The position numbers and the translations under genes were made by a program. Positions 53,716-63,075 of a DNA stretch of 64,000 nt are shown here, piece by piece. Position 1 is the stretch's first letter. Each line of letters begins with the position of its first letter. Origin of the DNA: Jiangella sp. DSM 45060 (GTDB lineage Bacteria; Actinomycetota; Actinomycetes; Jiangellales; Jiangellaceae); assembly GCF_900105175.1 (NCBI RefSeq), contig NZ_LT629771.1, positions 6,282,622-6,346,621 of the forward strand. The letters run 5' to 3'. A model generated the notes under the pieces. It did no database searches, was not told the DNA's origin, and saw nothing but the letters and a program-made list of their open reading frames with translations.

Positions 53716-54837
53716 GTGACCGATCTCGGGACGCACGCTCTCGGCCCCGCCTGGCTCGCCGCCGTCGGCGACGTCGTCGTCCTGGACACTCCCACCGGCG
53801 TCGACCCACGGCTGTCCGGCCTGCTCCGCGCCGCGGAGACCGCCTTCGCGAACGTCGAGTCGCCGCTCACAAATCGCGGCGTCCCGGCCGAGAAGGCCTT
53901 CGTCCACCGCTCCGACCCGGCCCGGGCGGCCGACCTCGCGGCGCTCGGCATCGACGTCGCCACGCTCGCCAACAACCACGTGCTCGACTTCGGCGCCGAG
54001 GGCCTCGACGACACCCTGGCCGCGCTGGACCGGGTGGGCATCGCCGCCGTCGGCGCCGGACGCGACGACACCGCCGCGCGGGCGCCGGTCGTGCGGACGA
54101 CCACCTCGGGACGCGTGGCCCTGCTGGGTCTGTCCGCCGCGCTCCCTCCGGGCTTCGCCGCGGCGCCCGGACATCCCGGCGCGGCGCCGTTGCGCGTCCT
54201 CCAACAGGTGTCGATCGACCCCGTCCTGGCGGCGGAGCAGCCGGGCATGGCGCCGTTCGTGCACACGTCGGCCGTCGCCGCCGATCTCGACGCCGCCTGC
54301 GCGGCGGTCGAAGCGGCCAGAGCGCGGGCCGACCTCGTCGTCGTCGCGGTCCACTGGGGCGTGCCGCACGGGTTCGCGGCGCCGTCCTACGGCCTGCTGG
54401 CGCAATACCAGCGTCCGGCCGGGCACGCCCTGATCGAGGCGGGCGCCCACCTGGTCGTCGGACACCACCCGCACGAACTGCATCCGGTCGAACGCCACCG
54501 CGGCGGGCTGATCGCGTACTCCGTCGGCAACTTCCTGTTCCACGCGTGGTCCGACCTCGCCGGCGAGTTCCCCATGCGGGTGCCGGCGGCGCCGTACCTC
54601 AGCGCGTTCGGGTCCGACGTCACGCTCGACTCGGTGGTCGTCCTCGTCTCCCCGCCCGGCGCCGATGGCCTGACGGTCCGGTTCGTCCCGGCCACCATGG
54701 CCGCCGGCGAACCGGTCCTGGCCACCGGCGATCGCGCCCGCGCGATCGTCGACCGGCTGAGCGACGGCGGCCCCGTCGTCGCCCGGGCCGATGTCCTGCC
54801 CGACACGACGATCGGTGAGGTGCTGCTCGAACCATGA
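53716..54837 (+). CDS. CapA-family metallophosphatase-like protein
   Basis: 373 residues. CapA/PgsA-type features: AVGDVV, FANVESPLTNRG, DVATLANNHVLDFGAEGLDDTLAAL, VVVAVHWGVPH and LVVGHHPHELHPVE then IAYSVGNFLF. CapA relatives act in poly-gamma-glutamate synthesis, but this one lacks a membrane anchor, and nothing else here makes that polymer. Its place at the head of the operon suggests a hydrolytic or phosphatase role on the pathway. The GTG at 53716 follows GGGAGGAGG closely; its stop overlaps the amidohydrolase ATG. Confidence 0.82.
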   Translation: MTDLGTHALGPAWLAAVGDVVVLDTPTGVDPRLSGLLRAAETAFANVESPLTNRGVPAEKAFVHRSDPARAADLAALGIDVATLANNHVLDFGAEGLDDTLAALDRVGIAAVGAGRDDTAARAPVVRTTTSGRVALLGLSAALPPGFAAAPGHPGAAPLRVLQQVSIDPVLAAEQPGMAPFVHTSAVAADLDAACAAVEAARARADLVVVAVHWGVPHGFAAPSYGLLAQYQRPAGHALIEAGAHLVVGHHPHELHPVERHRGGLIAYSVGNFLFHAWSDLAGEFPMRVPAAPYLSAFGSDVTLDSVVVLVSPPGADGLTVRFVPATMAAGEPVLATGDRARAIVDRLSDGGPVVARADVLPDTTIGEVLLEP

Positions 54838-56036
54838 CCGACACGACGTTCTTCCGAGCGGCCGGCGTCTTCGACGCCGTCCGGCCCGGGCTCCGATACG
54901 GGGCCGGCCTGCTGGTGCGCGACGGCCGGGTCGCCGCCGTGGGACCGCCGGACGAGGCGTGCCCGCCCGGCGCGCGGCAGGTCGACCTCGGCGCCGTCTA
55001 CCTCGTGCCCGGGTTCGTCGACGCGCACACCCACGTCACCATCAGGCCGGGCGAGGGCGACCAGCACGGCCAGCTGCAGCGCCCGGCCGCGTGGCAGACC
55101 GTGCGCGGCGTCGACAACCTGCGCCGCATGCTCGCGTCCGGGGTCACGACGGCGCGCATCATGACCGAGGAACACGACATCGACGTGCACTTCAAGGCAG
55201 CCGTCGCCGCTGGTGAGGTGGCCGGGCCACGGCTGCGGGTGGCCGGACGGGGGCTCAGCCCCACCGGCAAGCACGGCAGCGCCGCCGGCGGCGTCGACGG
55301 AGCCGACGGCGCCCGTGCGGCGGTCCGCGCCAACGCCGCGAAGGGTGCCGACCACATCAAGATCTTCACCACCGGCGGCGTGTCCTCGACCGACACCTCG
55401 CTGGAGGAGTCGAACTACTCCGCCGACGAGATCGCCGCGATCGTCGAGACCGCCGCCGAGCTCGGGCTCATGGTGTCCGCGCACGCCCACGGCGGCGCCG
55501 GGGTCGACCTCGCAGCGGCCGCAGGCGTCCGGTCGGTCGAGCACGGCGCCCTGCTGACGGAGCAGAACATCGCCGCTCTGGTGGCCCACGGCACCTGGCT
55601 GGTGCTCACCAACACCATCCTGTTCCACCCCAGCGGCATCGAGCAGGGCGACGCCGCCGAGCCGGCCATCCTGGCCAAGGTCCAGCAGGCTCGCGCGTCC
55701 ATGGAAGAGTCCGTCGACCGCATCCGCGCGGCGGGCCTGCCCATCGCCCTGGGCACCGACTCCATGCACGGCCTGTTCGGCTACGAGCTGCAGTGGCTGG
55801 TGGCGCACGGGTGGAGCCCCGAGGAGGCGCTGCTCGCCGGCACCGTCCGCGGCGCCGAGCTGATGGGCGTCACCGACATCGGGGCGCTCGAGCCCGGGCG
55901 CCGCGCCGACTTCGTCGCGCTGAGACGCGACCCGCTCCAGGACATCGACGCCGTCCGTGAGGTGGCCGGCGTCTACCGCGACGGCCACCTCGTCGTCGAC
56001 GCCGACGGCTTCACCCGCCCGGCACCGTCTTCCTGA
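54834..56036 (+). CDS. Amidohydrolase, prolidase-like
   Basis: 400-residue amidohydrolase-superfamily TIM barrel. Zinc ligands: VDAHTHVTI, the carbamylated Lys in ADHIKIFTTGG, SAHAHGG, VEHGAL and LGTDSMHG. It is closest to the Xaa-Pro dipeptidase/imidazolonepropionase-like group that cleaves N-acyl or prolyl amides. It overlaps the CapA stop (ATGA). Natural substrate unknown, but it fits degradation of a peptide or cyclic amide. Confidence 0.87.
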   Translation: MTDTTFFRAAGVFDAVRPGLRYGAGLLVRDGRVAAVGPPDEACPPGARQVDLGAVYLVPGFVDAHTHVTIRPGEGDQHGQLQRPAAWQTVRGVDNLRRMLASGVTTARIMTEEHDIDVHFKAAVAAGEVAGPRLRVAGRGLSPTGKHGSAAGGVDGADGARAAVRANAAKGADHIKIFTTGGVSSTDTSLEESNYSADEIAAIVETAAELGLMVSAHAHGGAGVDLAAAAGVRSVEHGALLTEQNIAALVAHGTWLVLTNTILFHPSGIEQGDAAEPAILAKVQQARASMEESVDRIRAAGLPIALGTDSMHGLFGYELQWLVAHGWSPEEALLAGTVRGAELMGVTDIGALEPGRRADFVALRRDPLQDIDAVREVAGVYRDGHLVVDADGFTRPAPSS

Positions 56037-56064
56037 CACCGACGCACCCCCGCGAGGAGCAGAC

Positions 56065-56880
56065 ATGACAGCGAACACCGGCGAAAAAACCGCCCGCGAC
56101 CGCACCCGTCGCCTGGCCTATCTCGTCCCCGGCCCGATGCACCGGACCGAGCTCGGCGCCGCCGAACTGGAGCGCCGCCAGCAGAAGCTGCGCGACTGGG
56201 CGTTCCCTGGCACCGAGATCGAGGTCCGCGCCGTCGACCGCGGCCCGGCCTCCATCGAGTCCATGTACGAGGAGTACCTGAGCATCCCCGCCATGGCCGA
56301 GCTGCTGGTCGCCACCGAGGCCGACGGATTCGACGCGGCCATCGTCGGCTGTTTCGGCGACCCCGGCCTCGACGGGCTGCGCGAGATCAGCGACATGCCC
56401 GTGGTCGGGCCGGCCTCGGCGTCCATCGCCCTCGCCACGACGCTCGGCCACCGCTTCAGCTTCGTCACCGTGACCGCCAGCATCGTGCCGGCCCTGCGCC
56501 GCCTGGCGTGGGAGGCCGGCGCCGCCGACGCGCTCGCGTCCGTGCGGTACATCGAGACGTCCGTCCTCGATGTGAACAAGGACCACGGCGCCGCCCTGGG
56601 CCGCATGCTCGAGCAGGGCCGACTGGCGGTCGATCTGGACGGCGCCGACGTCCTCGTGCTCGGGTGCATGAGCATGGGCTTCCTCGACGTCGCGGAGCAG
56701 ATGACCGAGGAGCTCGGCGTCCCGGTCATCAACCCGTCGCGGGCCGGCCTGCACGCCGCGGAGGCCACCGTGGCGCAGGGCCTCACGCACAGCCGGCGCG
56801 CCTACATGACGCCGCCGAAGATCGCGGCCGGCGCGAAACTCGGCGAGCTCTTCGTCAGCGGCGGCGGAGGCCGGCCGTGA
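56065..56880 (+). CDS. Aspartate/glutamate/hydantoin racemase-family protein
   Basis: 271 residues. Both catalytic cysteines of the Asp/Glu racemase superfamily are present, in IVGCFGDPGLD and VLGCMSMGF. The second half resembles hydantoin racemase, which would fit the N-carbamoylase at the end of the operon. A GAGGAG site precedes the ATG at 56065; the stop overlaps the GTG of the next gene. Confidence 0.85.
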   Translation: MTANTGEKTARDRTRRLAYLVPGPMHRTELGAAELERRQQKLRDWAFPGTEIEVRAVDRGPASIESMYEEYLSIPAMAELLVATEADGFDAAIVGCFGDPGLDGLREISDMPVVGPASASIALATTLGHRFSFVTVTASIVPALRRLAWEAGAADALASVRYIETSVLDVNKDHGAALGRMLEQGRLAVDLDGADVLVLGCMSMGFLDVAEQMTEELGVPVINPSRAGLHAAEATVAQGLTHSRRAYMTPPKIAAGAKLGELFVSGGGGRP

Positions 56881-57680
56881 CCCGTCGGGTCGCCCGGCGC
56901 GCCCTCGCGGCCGGCGTCGCCGCCGTCGTGCTGCCGCTGGTCGCGTCGGGGGTCGCGGCCGCGGCACCGGCGCTCGGCGAGGCCACGGCGACGGTCGAGG
57001 TGGACGAGCAGGGAGCGGCACAGGTCGAGCTGACCTACGTCGTCGACGGCGGCGACGGTCCCGACGACACGACGAGCCTGTCGTTCTCGGCGCTCGACTT
57101 CGGCGGTGACGCCGGCCCCGTCGACGACCTCGAGGTCACGTCCGCCGACGGCGAGCAGCTCGAGACGTCCGTCGAGACCGCCGACCTGAAGACCACCGTG
57201 ACGGTGACCCTGGCCGAGCCGCTCGCGGCCGGCGCCGAGACGACGCTGACGCTGCGCTACACCGCGCCCGACGCCGGCGTGGTGGACGGCGACCGGATGA
57301 CCACCGAGGTTCCCGTGCTGGTCTTCGACCTGCCGGCCGCGACGACGGCGCCCGGCGTGTTCGCCGCGACGGTGCGGCTGGCGCCCGGCTACGACTACGT
57401 CGAGGGCTTCCCCGCCAACCCCGAGCGCGTGTCCGCGTCCGACGGTCGCACCGAGGTCTCGTACGAGCTGCCGGCGGCGCCGTCGCTGCTGCGCTCGGTC
57501 GCGACCACGGGCGACGCACCGCTGCTGACGCTGGGCGGCTGGGTGAACCTGGCGCTGTTCCTGACCCTGCTGGCCGGCGGCGCCGCCCTGGCCCTCTCCT
57601 TCACCCGCGGACGGGCCCGCGCGGCCGAGGAGCGCGACGACGCCGCGCCCGCCACCGAGCCCGCCGGACGGAGGCACTGA
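56877..57680 (+). CDS. Secreted or membrane-anchored beta-rich protein of the symporter operon
   Basis: 267 residues. Signal peptide at about 1-33 (RRVARRALAAGVAAVVLPL); mature part of beta strands with many Asp/Thr (EATATVEVDEQGAAQVELTYVV); a single membrane helix at about 225-245; Arg-rich cytoplasmic tail. It looks like an exported domain held by a C-terminal helix. I recognise no family. It overlaps the racemase stop and ends at the start of a 46-residue membrane protein (TGATG), just before the symporter gene. Confidence 0.72.
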   Translation: MTRRVARRALAAGVAAVVLPLVASGVAAAAPALGEATATVEVDEQGAAQVELTYVVDGGDGPDDTTSLSFSALDFGGDAGPVDDLEVTSADGEQLETSVETADLKTTVTVTLAEPLAAGAETTLTLRYTAPDAGVVDGDRMTTEVPVLVFDLPAATTAPGVFAATVRLAPGYDYVEGFPANPERVSASDGRTEVSYELPAAPSLLRSVATTGDAPLLTLGGWVNLALFLTLLAGGAALALSFTRGRARAAEERDDAAPATEPAGRRH

Positions 57681-57820
57681 TGTCGATCTTCGAGGCCGGC
57701 TTCGTCTTCTGGGGCTACCTGGCCATCTACATCGTCCTCACCCTCGCCTACTTCGGCTGGATGGCCGCGCTCAACCGCCGCGAGTCACGGCGGATCCGCG
57801 ACCACCGCGAGAACGGATGA
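57680..57820 (+). CDS. Small single-helix membrane protein (46 aa), probable symporter accessory
   Basis: 46 residues, too short for most gene finders. A hydrophobic helix runs from about residue 7 to 30 (FVFWGYLAIYIVLTLAYFGW), followed by a basic tail (NRRESRRIRDHRENG), which puts the C-terminus inside. It begins within the upstream stop (TGATG) and ends 4 bp before the symporter ATG. Placement suggests a small subunit of the sodium:solute symporter, like those found beside some SSS genes. Translation is inferred from the tight spacing. Confidence 0.75.
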   Translation: MSIFEAGFVFWGYLAIYIVLTLAYFGWMAALNRRESRRIRDHRENG

Positions 57821-57824
57821 CGCC

Positions 57825-59279
57825 ATGACCGAATGGGTCGTACTCCTCGGTTACCTCGTCCTGACGCTCGCCCTCGGCTACTTCGGGCTGCGCATGACGA
57901 AGAACGACGAGGACTTCTACATCGCCGGCGGCGGGCTGGGCTGGGCCGTCGGAGGCGCGAGCATCGCCGCCACCCAGATGAGCTCCGGACTGTTCATCGG
58001 CACCATCGGCATCATGTACGCGGTCGGATGGTCGTTCGCCTGGGTGGTGTTCGTCTTCCCGCTCGCCTACTGGATCATGGTCGCGGTCATCGCGCCGCGC
58101 TTCACCCGGCAGCGCAAGATCTCGCTGCCCGACTTCATCGAGGCCCGCTACTACAGCCGGGGCGCGCGCGTCATCGCGGCACTGATCATCCTGGTCGCCT
58201 TCGTCGTGTACATCTCGGCGCAGGTCATCGCCGGCGGGCTGATCGCCAACGCGCTGTTCGGCGTCTCCGTGAAGGCCGGGATGGTCGGCTTCACGGTGGT
58301 GGTGCTGGCCTACACCGCCATCGGCGGCATGTTCGCCGTCGTCTACACCGACTTCCTCCAGATGATGATCATGATCGTCGGCGCCGCGGCGGCCATCCCG
58401 ATGGTGCTCGGCCAGACGGGCGGGCTGAACTCCATGCTCGCCCTCGTCGACAGCGCCAATCCGGTCACGTTCACCTGGGACGGCATGGCGCCGTCGCTGC
58501 TGCTGACACTGTCGTTGGCGTTCTTCCTCGGCGCGGTGGCCCGGCCGGAACAGCTGGTCCGCTTCTACGCGATGAAGGACATGGCGACCATCCGCAAGGG
58601 CATCGGCTTCGTCATCGTCCTCGTCGGACTCGCCCACACGCTGGTGTTCGTGCTCGCGCTGGGCAGCCGGACCCTCTTCCCGGCGCTCAGCACCGCCGAC
58701 CAGGCGATGCCGGTGCTCGCCGTGCACGCGCTGCCGGTCTTCCTGGGCACGCTGCTGCTGGTCGCGGTGGCCTCGGCCATGATGTCCACCATCTCGTCCG
58801 TCCTGCTGGTCGCGGGCACGGCGCTGTCGCACGACATCTACGGCGTCATCCGGCCGGGCGGGTCGCCGCAGCGGCGCGTGCTCATCGGGCGCATCGGCAC
58901 CGTCGCCGTGGGCATCGTGCCCATGGTCATGGTGCTCACCGGCTTCGGCGCCGGCGAGCTGGTGCAGTTCATCGTGGCACTGTTCAGCGCGCTCATGGGC
59001 GCCGTGTTCCTGGTGCCGGTGGTGGCCGGAGTGCTGTGGCGGCGCGCCACCCGCGAGGGCGCCATCGCGGCCATGATCGGCGGGCTGGCCGGCACGGTGG
59101 GCTGGCGGCAGTGGGGCGACATCGGCTCCATCGACCCGGTCGTGCCCGGCTTCGCCGCCTCGCTGGTGCTCATGGTGGTCGTCAGCCTGCTCACGGCACC
59201 GCCTCCGGCCAGCGCCACCGACCCGTACTTCAGCGACGACGTGCCGGAACCGGCGGTCGAGGCCCGGGGGCAGGCGTGA
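57825..59279 (+). CDS. Sodium:solute symporter (SSS family)
   Basis: 484 residues with about 13 membrane helices in the LeuT-like fold. The N-terminal YLVLTLALGYFGLRMTKNDEDFYIAGGG and the later GGMFAVVYTDFLQMMIMIVG are the signature SSS segments. It imports a Na+-coupled organic solute, presumably the substrate of the surrounding hydrolases. Starts 4 bp after the small membrane protein and overlaps the GTG of the hydrolase. Confidence 0.92.
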   Translation: MTEWVVLLGYLVLTLALGYFGLRMTKNDEDFYIAGGGLGWAVGGASIAATQMSSGLFIGTIGIMYAVGWSFAWVVFVFPLAYWIMVAVIAPRFTRQRKISLPDFIEARYYSRGARVIAALIILVAFVVYISAQVIAGGLIANALFGVSVKAGMVGFTVVVLAYTAIGGMFAVVYTDFLQMMIMIVGAAAAIPMVLGQTGGLNSMLALVDSANPVTFTWDGMAPSLLLTLSLAFFLGAVARPEQLVRFYAMKDMATIRKGIGFVIVLVGLAHTLVFVLALGSRTLFPALSTADQAMPVLAVHALPVFLGTLLLVAVASAMMSTISSVLLVAGTALSHDIYGVIRPGGSPQRRVLIGRIGTVAVGIVPMVMVLTGFGAGELVQFIVALFSALMGAVFLVPVVAGVLWRRATREGAIAAMIGGLAGTVGWRQWGDIGSIDPVVPGFAASLVLMVVVSLLTAPPPASATDPYFSDDVPEPAVEARGQA

Positions 59280-60523
59280 GCGCGGACGAGTTGCGGGTCG
59301 ACGGCGCGCGCCTGCGCCAGACGCTGGAGACCCTGGCCACCTTCGGCGCCGAGCCGTCCGGCGGCGTGAGCCGCACCAGCTTCTCCCCCGCCGACACCGC
59401 GGCGCGGGAGTGGCTGCGCGACCAGTGCGAGACGTCCGGCCTGCGGCTGCGGACCGACGGCATCGGCAACGTCTTCGTGACGGTGCCGGCGCCGGACGCA
59501 CCGGACGCCGCGCCGGTCTGGACCGGCTCGCACATCGACAGCGTGCCCGACGGCGGGCGCTTCGACGGCGCGCTGGGCAGCATGGCGGCGCTCGAGGTCG
59601 CCCGCCGGCTGGCGGAGTCGCGGCTGCCGTTGCGCCGTCCGGTCGAGATGGTGGTGTTCGCCGACGAGGAGGGCTGCTACCACCATCTGCTCGGCTCCAC
59701 CGCCCTCGTGCGGTCCTATGCCCCCGACGAGCTGGAGCGGCTGCGTGGCCGCGACGGCGACCGGCTGGTCGACGCGCTCCGGGCCGCCGGCCGCGACGTC
59801 GCCGCGGCCACCCGGACGGCGATTCCGTCCGGGTCCGTCCATGCCTTCGTCGAGCTGCACATCGAACAGGGCGCCGTCCTCGAGTCGGCCGGCGTGGACA
59901 TCGGCGTCGTCACGTCGATCGTCGGGATGGGCGGTGGCTCGCTGGAGTTCACCGGCCGGGCCGACCACGCCGGCACCACCCCGATGACGATGCGGCGCGA
60001 CCCGCTGCGCGGAGCCGGGCAGTTCCTGGCCGGGCTGCCGGACGTGACCGCGTCGATCAGCGACACCGCCGTCGCGACGTGCGGGATCATCGCCGTCGAG
60101 CCCGGCGGCGCCAACGTCGTCCCGTCCGTCGCCCGGCTGCAGCTGGACTTCCGCGACGTGCGGCGCTCGTCCATCGAGGCCCTGGAACAGGCGCTGGTCG
60201 ACGCCGCTCGGCGCGCTGCCGCTGCCCATGGCCTGGAGGTCCGGTACACCCGCGACAGCATCACCGACCCCGCGCCACTCGACCCGCGCGTCCAGGACTT
60301 GATCGAGTCGGTGGCCTCGGCCCTGGGGCGCACGACGATGCGGCTGCCGTCCGGCGCCGGCCACGACTCGCAGAACCTGAGCCGGCTCGCACCGACCGGG
60401 ATGATCTTCATCCCGAGCACCGGCGGGCGCAGCCACTCGCCGGCCGAGCACAGCAGCTGGGAGGACGTCGAGCGCGGAGCCGACGTCCTGCTACGGACCG
60501 TCGCCACCCTCGCGACCGAGTGA
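59276..60523 (+). CDS. M20-family N-carbamoyl-L-amino-acid hydrolase / allantoate amidohydrolase
   Basis: 415 residues. Metal ligands of the family: GSHIDSVPDGGRFDGALG, ADEEGC, the bridging HIEQGAVLE, and the C-terminal GAGHDSQN and RSHSPAEHSS. These enzymes hydrolyse the N-carbamoyl bond, releasing ammonia and CO2. With the racemase-like gene, this completes a hydantoin-type pathway, but no dihydropyrimidinase/hydantoinase gene is visible; the prolidase-like amidohydrolase may take that place. The GTG overlaps the symporter stop. Confidence 0.88.
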   Translation: MSADELRVDGARLRQTLETLATFGAEPSGGVSRTSFSPADTAAREWLRDQCETSGLRLRTDGIGNVFVTVPAPDAPDAAPVWTGSHIDSVPDGGRFDGALGSMAALEVARRLAESRLPLRRPVEMVVFADEEGCYHHLLGSTALVRSYAPDELERLRGRDGDRLVDALRAAGRDVAAATRTAIPSGSVHAFVELHIEQGAVLESAGVDIGVVTSIVGMGGGSLEFTGRADHAGTTPMTMRRDPLRGAGQFLAGLPDVTASISDTAVATCGIIAVEPGGANVVPSVARLQLDFRDVRRSSIEALEQALVDAARRAAAAHGLEVRYTRDSITDPAPLDPRVQDLIESVASALGRTTMRLPSGAGHDSQNLSRLAPTGMIFIPSTGGRSHSPAEHSSWEDVERGADVLLRTVATLATE

Positions 60524-60529
60524 CGGGGG

Positions 60530-61888
60530 TCAGCGGCGCCGAGCGGCGAGCAGGCCGAGGACGAACAGGACGACCGCGACGCCGGTGATCAGCAGTCCGA
60601 CGTCGTGCAGGCCGCCGGTCGACAGGTTCTGTTCGAGGATGACGCCGAGGACGCTCGTCGCCGCGATGGCGCCCAGGTAGCGGAAGGTCTGGAACAGGCC
60701 GGCCGACGCGCCCATCCGCCCGGCCGGCGCGGCCGCGTAGAGCGCCGTCTGCAGGCTGAGGTTGGTGACGCCGTTCGGCACGCCGAGCAGGACGGCGATG
60801 CCGAGCAGCAGCATGACGGAGGTGTCGTCGCCGAGCAGTTGTAGCGCCGACGCCGCGACCACCAGCAGGCCGAGCCCGAGCAGCCGCGGCCCGGTCGACC
60901 CGTGCCGCCGGATCGCCCGCGCCGTGACCGGCGTGACCAGCATGCTGAGCAGCGTCGTCGGCAGCACCAGCAGGCCCACCGTCGCGGGATCGAAGCCGCG
61001 GACCTGCTCCAGCCAGATCGGCATGCCGAAGAAGATGCAGTAGAAGACCAGGTTGATGCCGCCCTGCTGGGCGAGGACGCTGCGCAGCGCACGGTTCGCG
61101 ACCAGCCCGCGCACGTCGAGGAACGGCTCGGCCACCGACCGTTCCCGCCACACCAGCAGCACCCCCAAGGCGACGACGACCGGCGCGAGCCACCACAGCG
61201 GCCGGTCCGCCAGCGACAGCACGCCGAAGATCAGCGCCACCAGCGCGCCGCTGAACAGCGCGATCCCGGGCAGGTCCAGCTCGCGCAGCCCGATCCGCGG
61301 ACCCCGTTCGACCGGCACGCCGGCCAGCACGCGCACCGCCAGCACGATCCCGGCCAGCGTCACCGGCACGTTGACCAGGAACACCGCCTCCCACCCCGCG
61401 ACGGCGACCAGCAGCCCGCCGAGCACCGGGCCGAGCGCCGCGCTCCCCGACGCGGCGACCGACAGGACGGCGAGCGCGCGAGCGGGCGGCCCGGCGCCCT
61501 CGCCGCCGGCGGAGCGCACCAGGATCAGCGCCGACGGGTACGCCGTCGACGTCGCGGCCGCCTGAACCAGCCGGACCACCAGCAGCCAGCCGAAGTCCGG
61601 CGCGAGCGGCGCCAGCGCCGACGCCGCGGCCATCAGCACCAGCCCGCCGATGAACAGCCGCCGCGCGCCGAGCTGGTCGGCCAGCCGTCCCATCAGCGGC
61701 TGGCACACCGCGGCGACCACGTAGAACCCGGACGCCAGCCAGGTCGACGTCGCGATACTGACGCCGAAGTCGCGCTGCAGGCTGACCAGGGCGACCGCGA
61801 TCATCGACGAGTTCAGCGGGTTCAACACGGTGCCCAGCGACAGCGTGAGCAGCAGCCGGTTGGAGACGCCTCCGGGTCGCTGCGTCAT
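60530..61888 (-). CDS. MFS transporter, DHA-type drug exporter
   Basis: 452 residues, 12 or 14 membrane helices. The N-terminal LSLGTVLNPLNSSMIAVAL (a DHA2-type opening) and the antiporter motif GPVLGGLLVAVAGW are clear. Probably exports a drug or metabolite. The ATG at 61888 overlaps the stop of the second MFS gene (ATGA); its own stop is 6 bp from the convergent hydrolase gene. Confidence 0.88.
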   Translation of the reverse strand: MTQRPGGVSNRLLLTLSLGTVLNPLNSSMIAVALVSLQRDFGVSIATSTWLASGFYVVAAVCQPLMGRLADQLGARRLFIGGLVLMAAASALAPLAPDFGWLLVVRLVQAAATSTAYPSALILVRSAGGEGAGPPARALAVLSVAASGSAALGPVLGGLLVAVAGWEAVFLVNVPVTLAGIVLAVRVLAGVPVERGPRIGLRELDLPGIALFSGALVALIFGVLSLADRPLWWLAPVVVALGVLLVWRERSVAEPFLDVRGLVANRALRSVLAQQGGINLVFYCIFFGMPIWLEQVRGFDPATVGLLVLPTTLLSMLVTPVTARAIRRHGSTGPRLLGLGLLVVAASALQLLGDDTSVMLLLGIAVLLGVPNGVTNLSLQTALYAAAPAGRMGASAGLFQTFRYLGAIAATSVLGVILEQNLSTGGLHDVGLLITGVAVVLFVLGLLAARRR

Positions 61889-63075
61889 GACACGGCGCCG
61901 TTCCGGGGCACCCAGCGGGCCATCAGCGCCGCCGCGACGAAGGCGACGGCCCCGGCGGTCGCGATCGCGGCGCCCAGCGTCGCCGCCGCCGTCACCACGC
62001 TCACCAGCACCGGCCCGACGCCGTTGCCGACGTCGGCGAACAGCCGCCACGCCCCCAGGAACGTCGCGCGGCTGACGTCAGGCGAGACGTCCGAGCCGAT
62101 CGTCATGATGATGCCGCTGCCCAGCCCGTTGCCGAACCCCATCAGCAGCGCCACCGCCGTGTACGTGCCGACGCCGCCGGTCAGCGGCAGCAGCACCAGC
62201 GAGAGGCCGAGCAGCAGCATCGACGGGACGACGATCCAGCGGCGGCCGAGGCGGTCCATCGCGTAGCCGGCCGGGTAGAAGATCAGCATCTCCACCGCGC
62301 CCGAGAGGCCGAACAACAGGCTCACCGTCGCGGGGTCCAGGCCGAGGTGCTCGCCCCACAACGGGATCGCCACCTGTCTCGACGCCCGCGCCGCCCCCAC
62401 CAGCAAGGCCCCGACGCCCAGCGTCCGCAGCACCGGCAGATGCCGGCGGATGACCCGGGCCGTGTTGTCCGGCTGCTGCGGCGCGGCCCGCTCCCTGGCG
62501 CCGGCGGCCGGTGGTTCGGGCACCACCACCAGCACGATCGCCGCCGCGACCGCGACCACCACGTGCACCCAGTACGCACCGTCGAGGCCCAGCCGGCTCA
62601 TCGCCGCCGCGCCCAGGAACGGGCCCGCGAACAGCCCGATTCGCTGCATCCCCCCGAGCGTCGACAACGCCCGGCCACGCAACTCGAACGGGATCGCCTC
62701 CGTGACATACGCATGCCTGGCCAGCCCGAACACCGACGACGAGATGCCGATCAGCACCACCGCCGCCGCCAGCACGAAGACGGACGGCGCCAGCAGGCAG
62801 GCGGTGAGCGCGGCCAGCACGACGGCGAGCGCGAACAGCATCGCGCGCCGCTCCCCCAGCCGGACCGCGAGCATCCCCGCCGGCAGGTCGCCCACGATCT
62901 TGCCGACGCCCAGCAGCGCCACCACGAGCCCGGCCGTCGCCACCGAACCGCCCAGGTCCCGCGCCGACAGCGGGATCACCGGGGCGATCGCGCCCTGCCC
63001 GATGCCGAACAGGAGCGACGGGAGATATACCGACGGACCGATCGACCAGAGGCCGGTTTTCGGGCCCGCCGTCAA
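61885..63075 (-). CDS. MFS transporter
   Basis: 396 residues, 12 membrane helices. Loop motifs include DLPAGMLAVRLGERRAM and a 6-7 loop RRHLPVLRTLGVGALL. Starts at TTG 63075 after a weak GGGAACGG site; no in-frame ATG gives the first helix. It overlaps the next MFS gene by four bases, so the two are translated together. They may be exporters for related substrates, but not subunits of one transporter. Confidence 0.85.
   Translation of the reverse strand: MTAGPKTGLWSIGPSVYLPSLLFGIGQGAIAPVIPLSARDLGGSVATAGLVVALLGVGKIVGDLPAGMLAVRLGERRAMLFALAVVLAALTACLLAPSVFVLAAAVVLIGISSSVFGLARHAYVTEAIPFELRGRALSTLGGMQRIGLFAGPFLGAAAMSRLGLDGAYWVHVVVAVAAAIVLVVVPEPPAAGARERAAPQQPDNTARVIRRHLPVLRTLGVGALLVGAARASRQVAIPLWGEHLGLDPATVSLLFGLSGAVEMLIFYPAGYAMDRLGRRWIVVPSMLLLGLSLVLLPLTGGVGTYTAVALLMGFGNGLGSGIIMTIGSDVSPDVSRATFLGAWRLFADVGNGVGPVLVSVVTAAATLGAAIATAGAVAFVAAALMARWVPRNGAVS

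Noticed and set aside
53716-54837. A poly-gamma-glutamate capsule locus from the CapA-like gene
   Set aside because: No CapB/CapC synthase genes are near, and the protein has no membrane anchor; neighbours are catabolic.
61885-63075. The two MFS genes as a single heteromeric exporter
   Set aside because: Each encodes a full-length set of helices and belongs to a different MFS subgroup; overlap shows only coupled translation.
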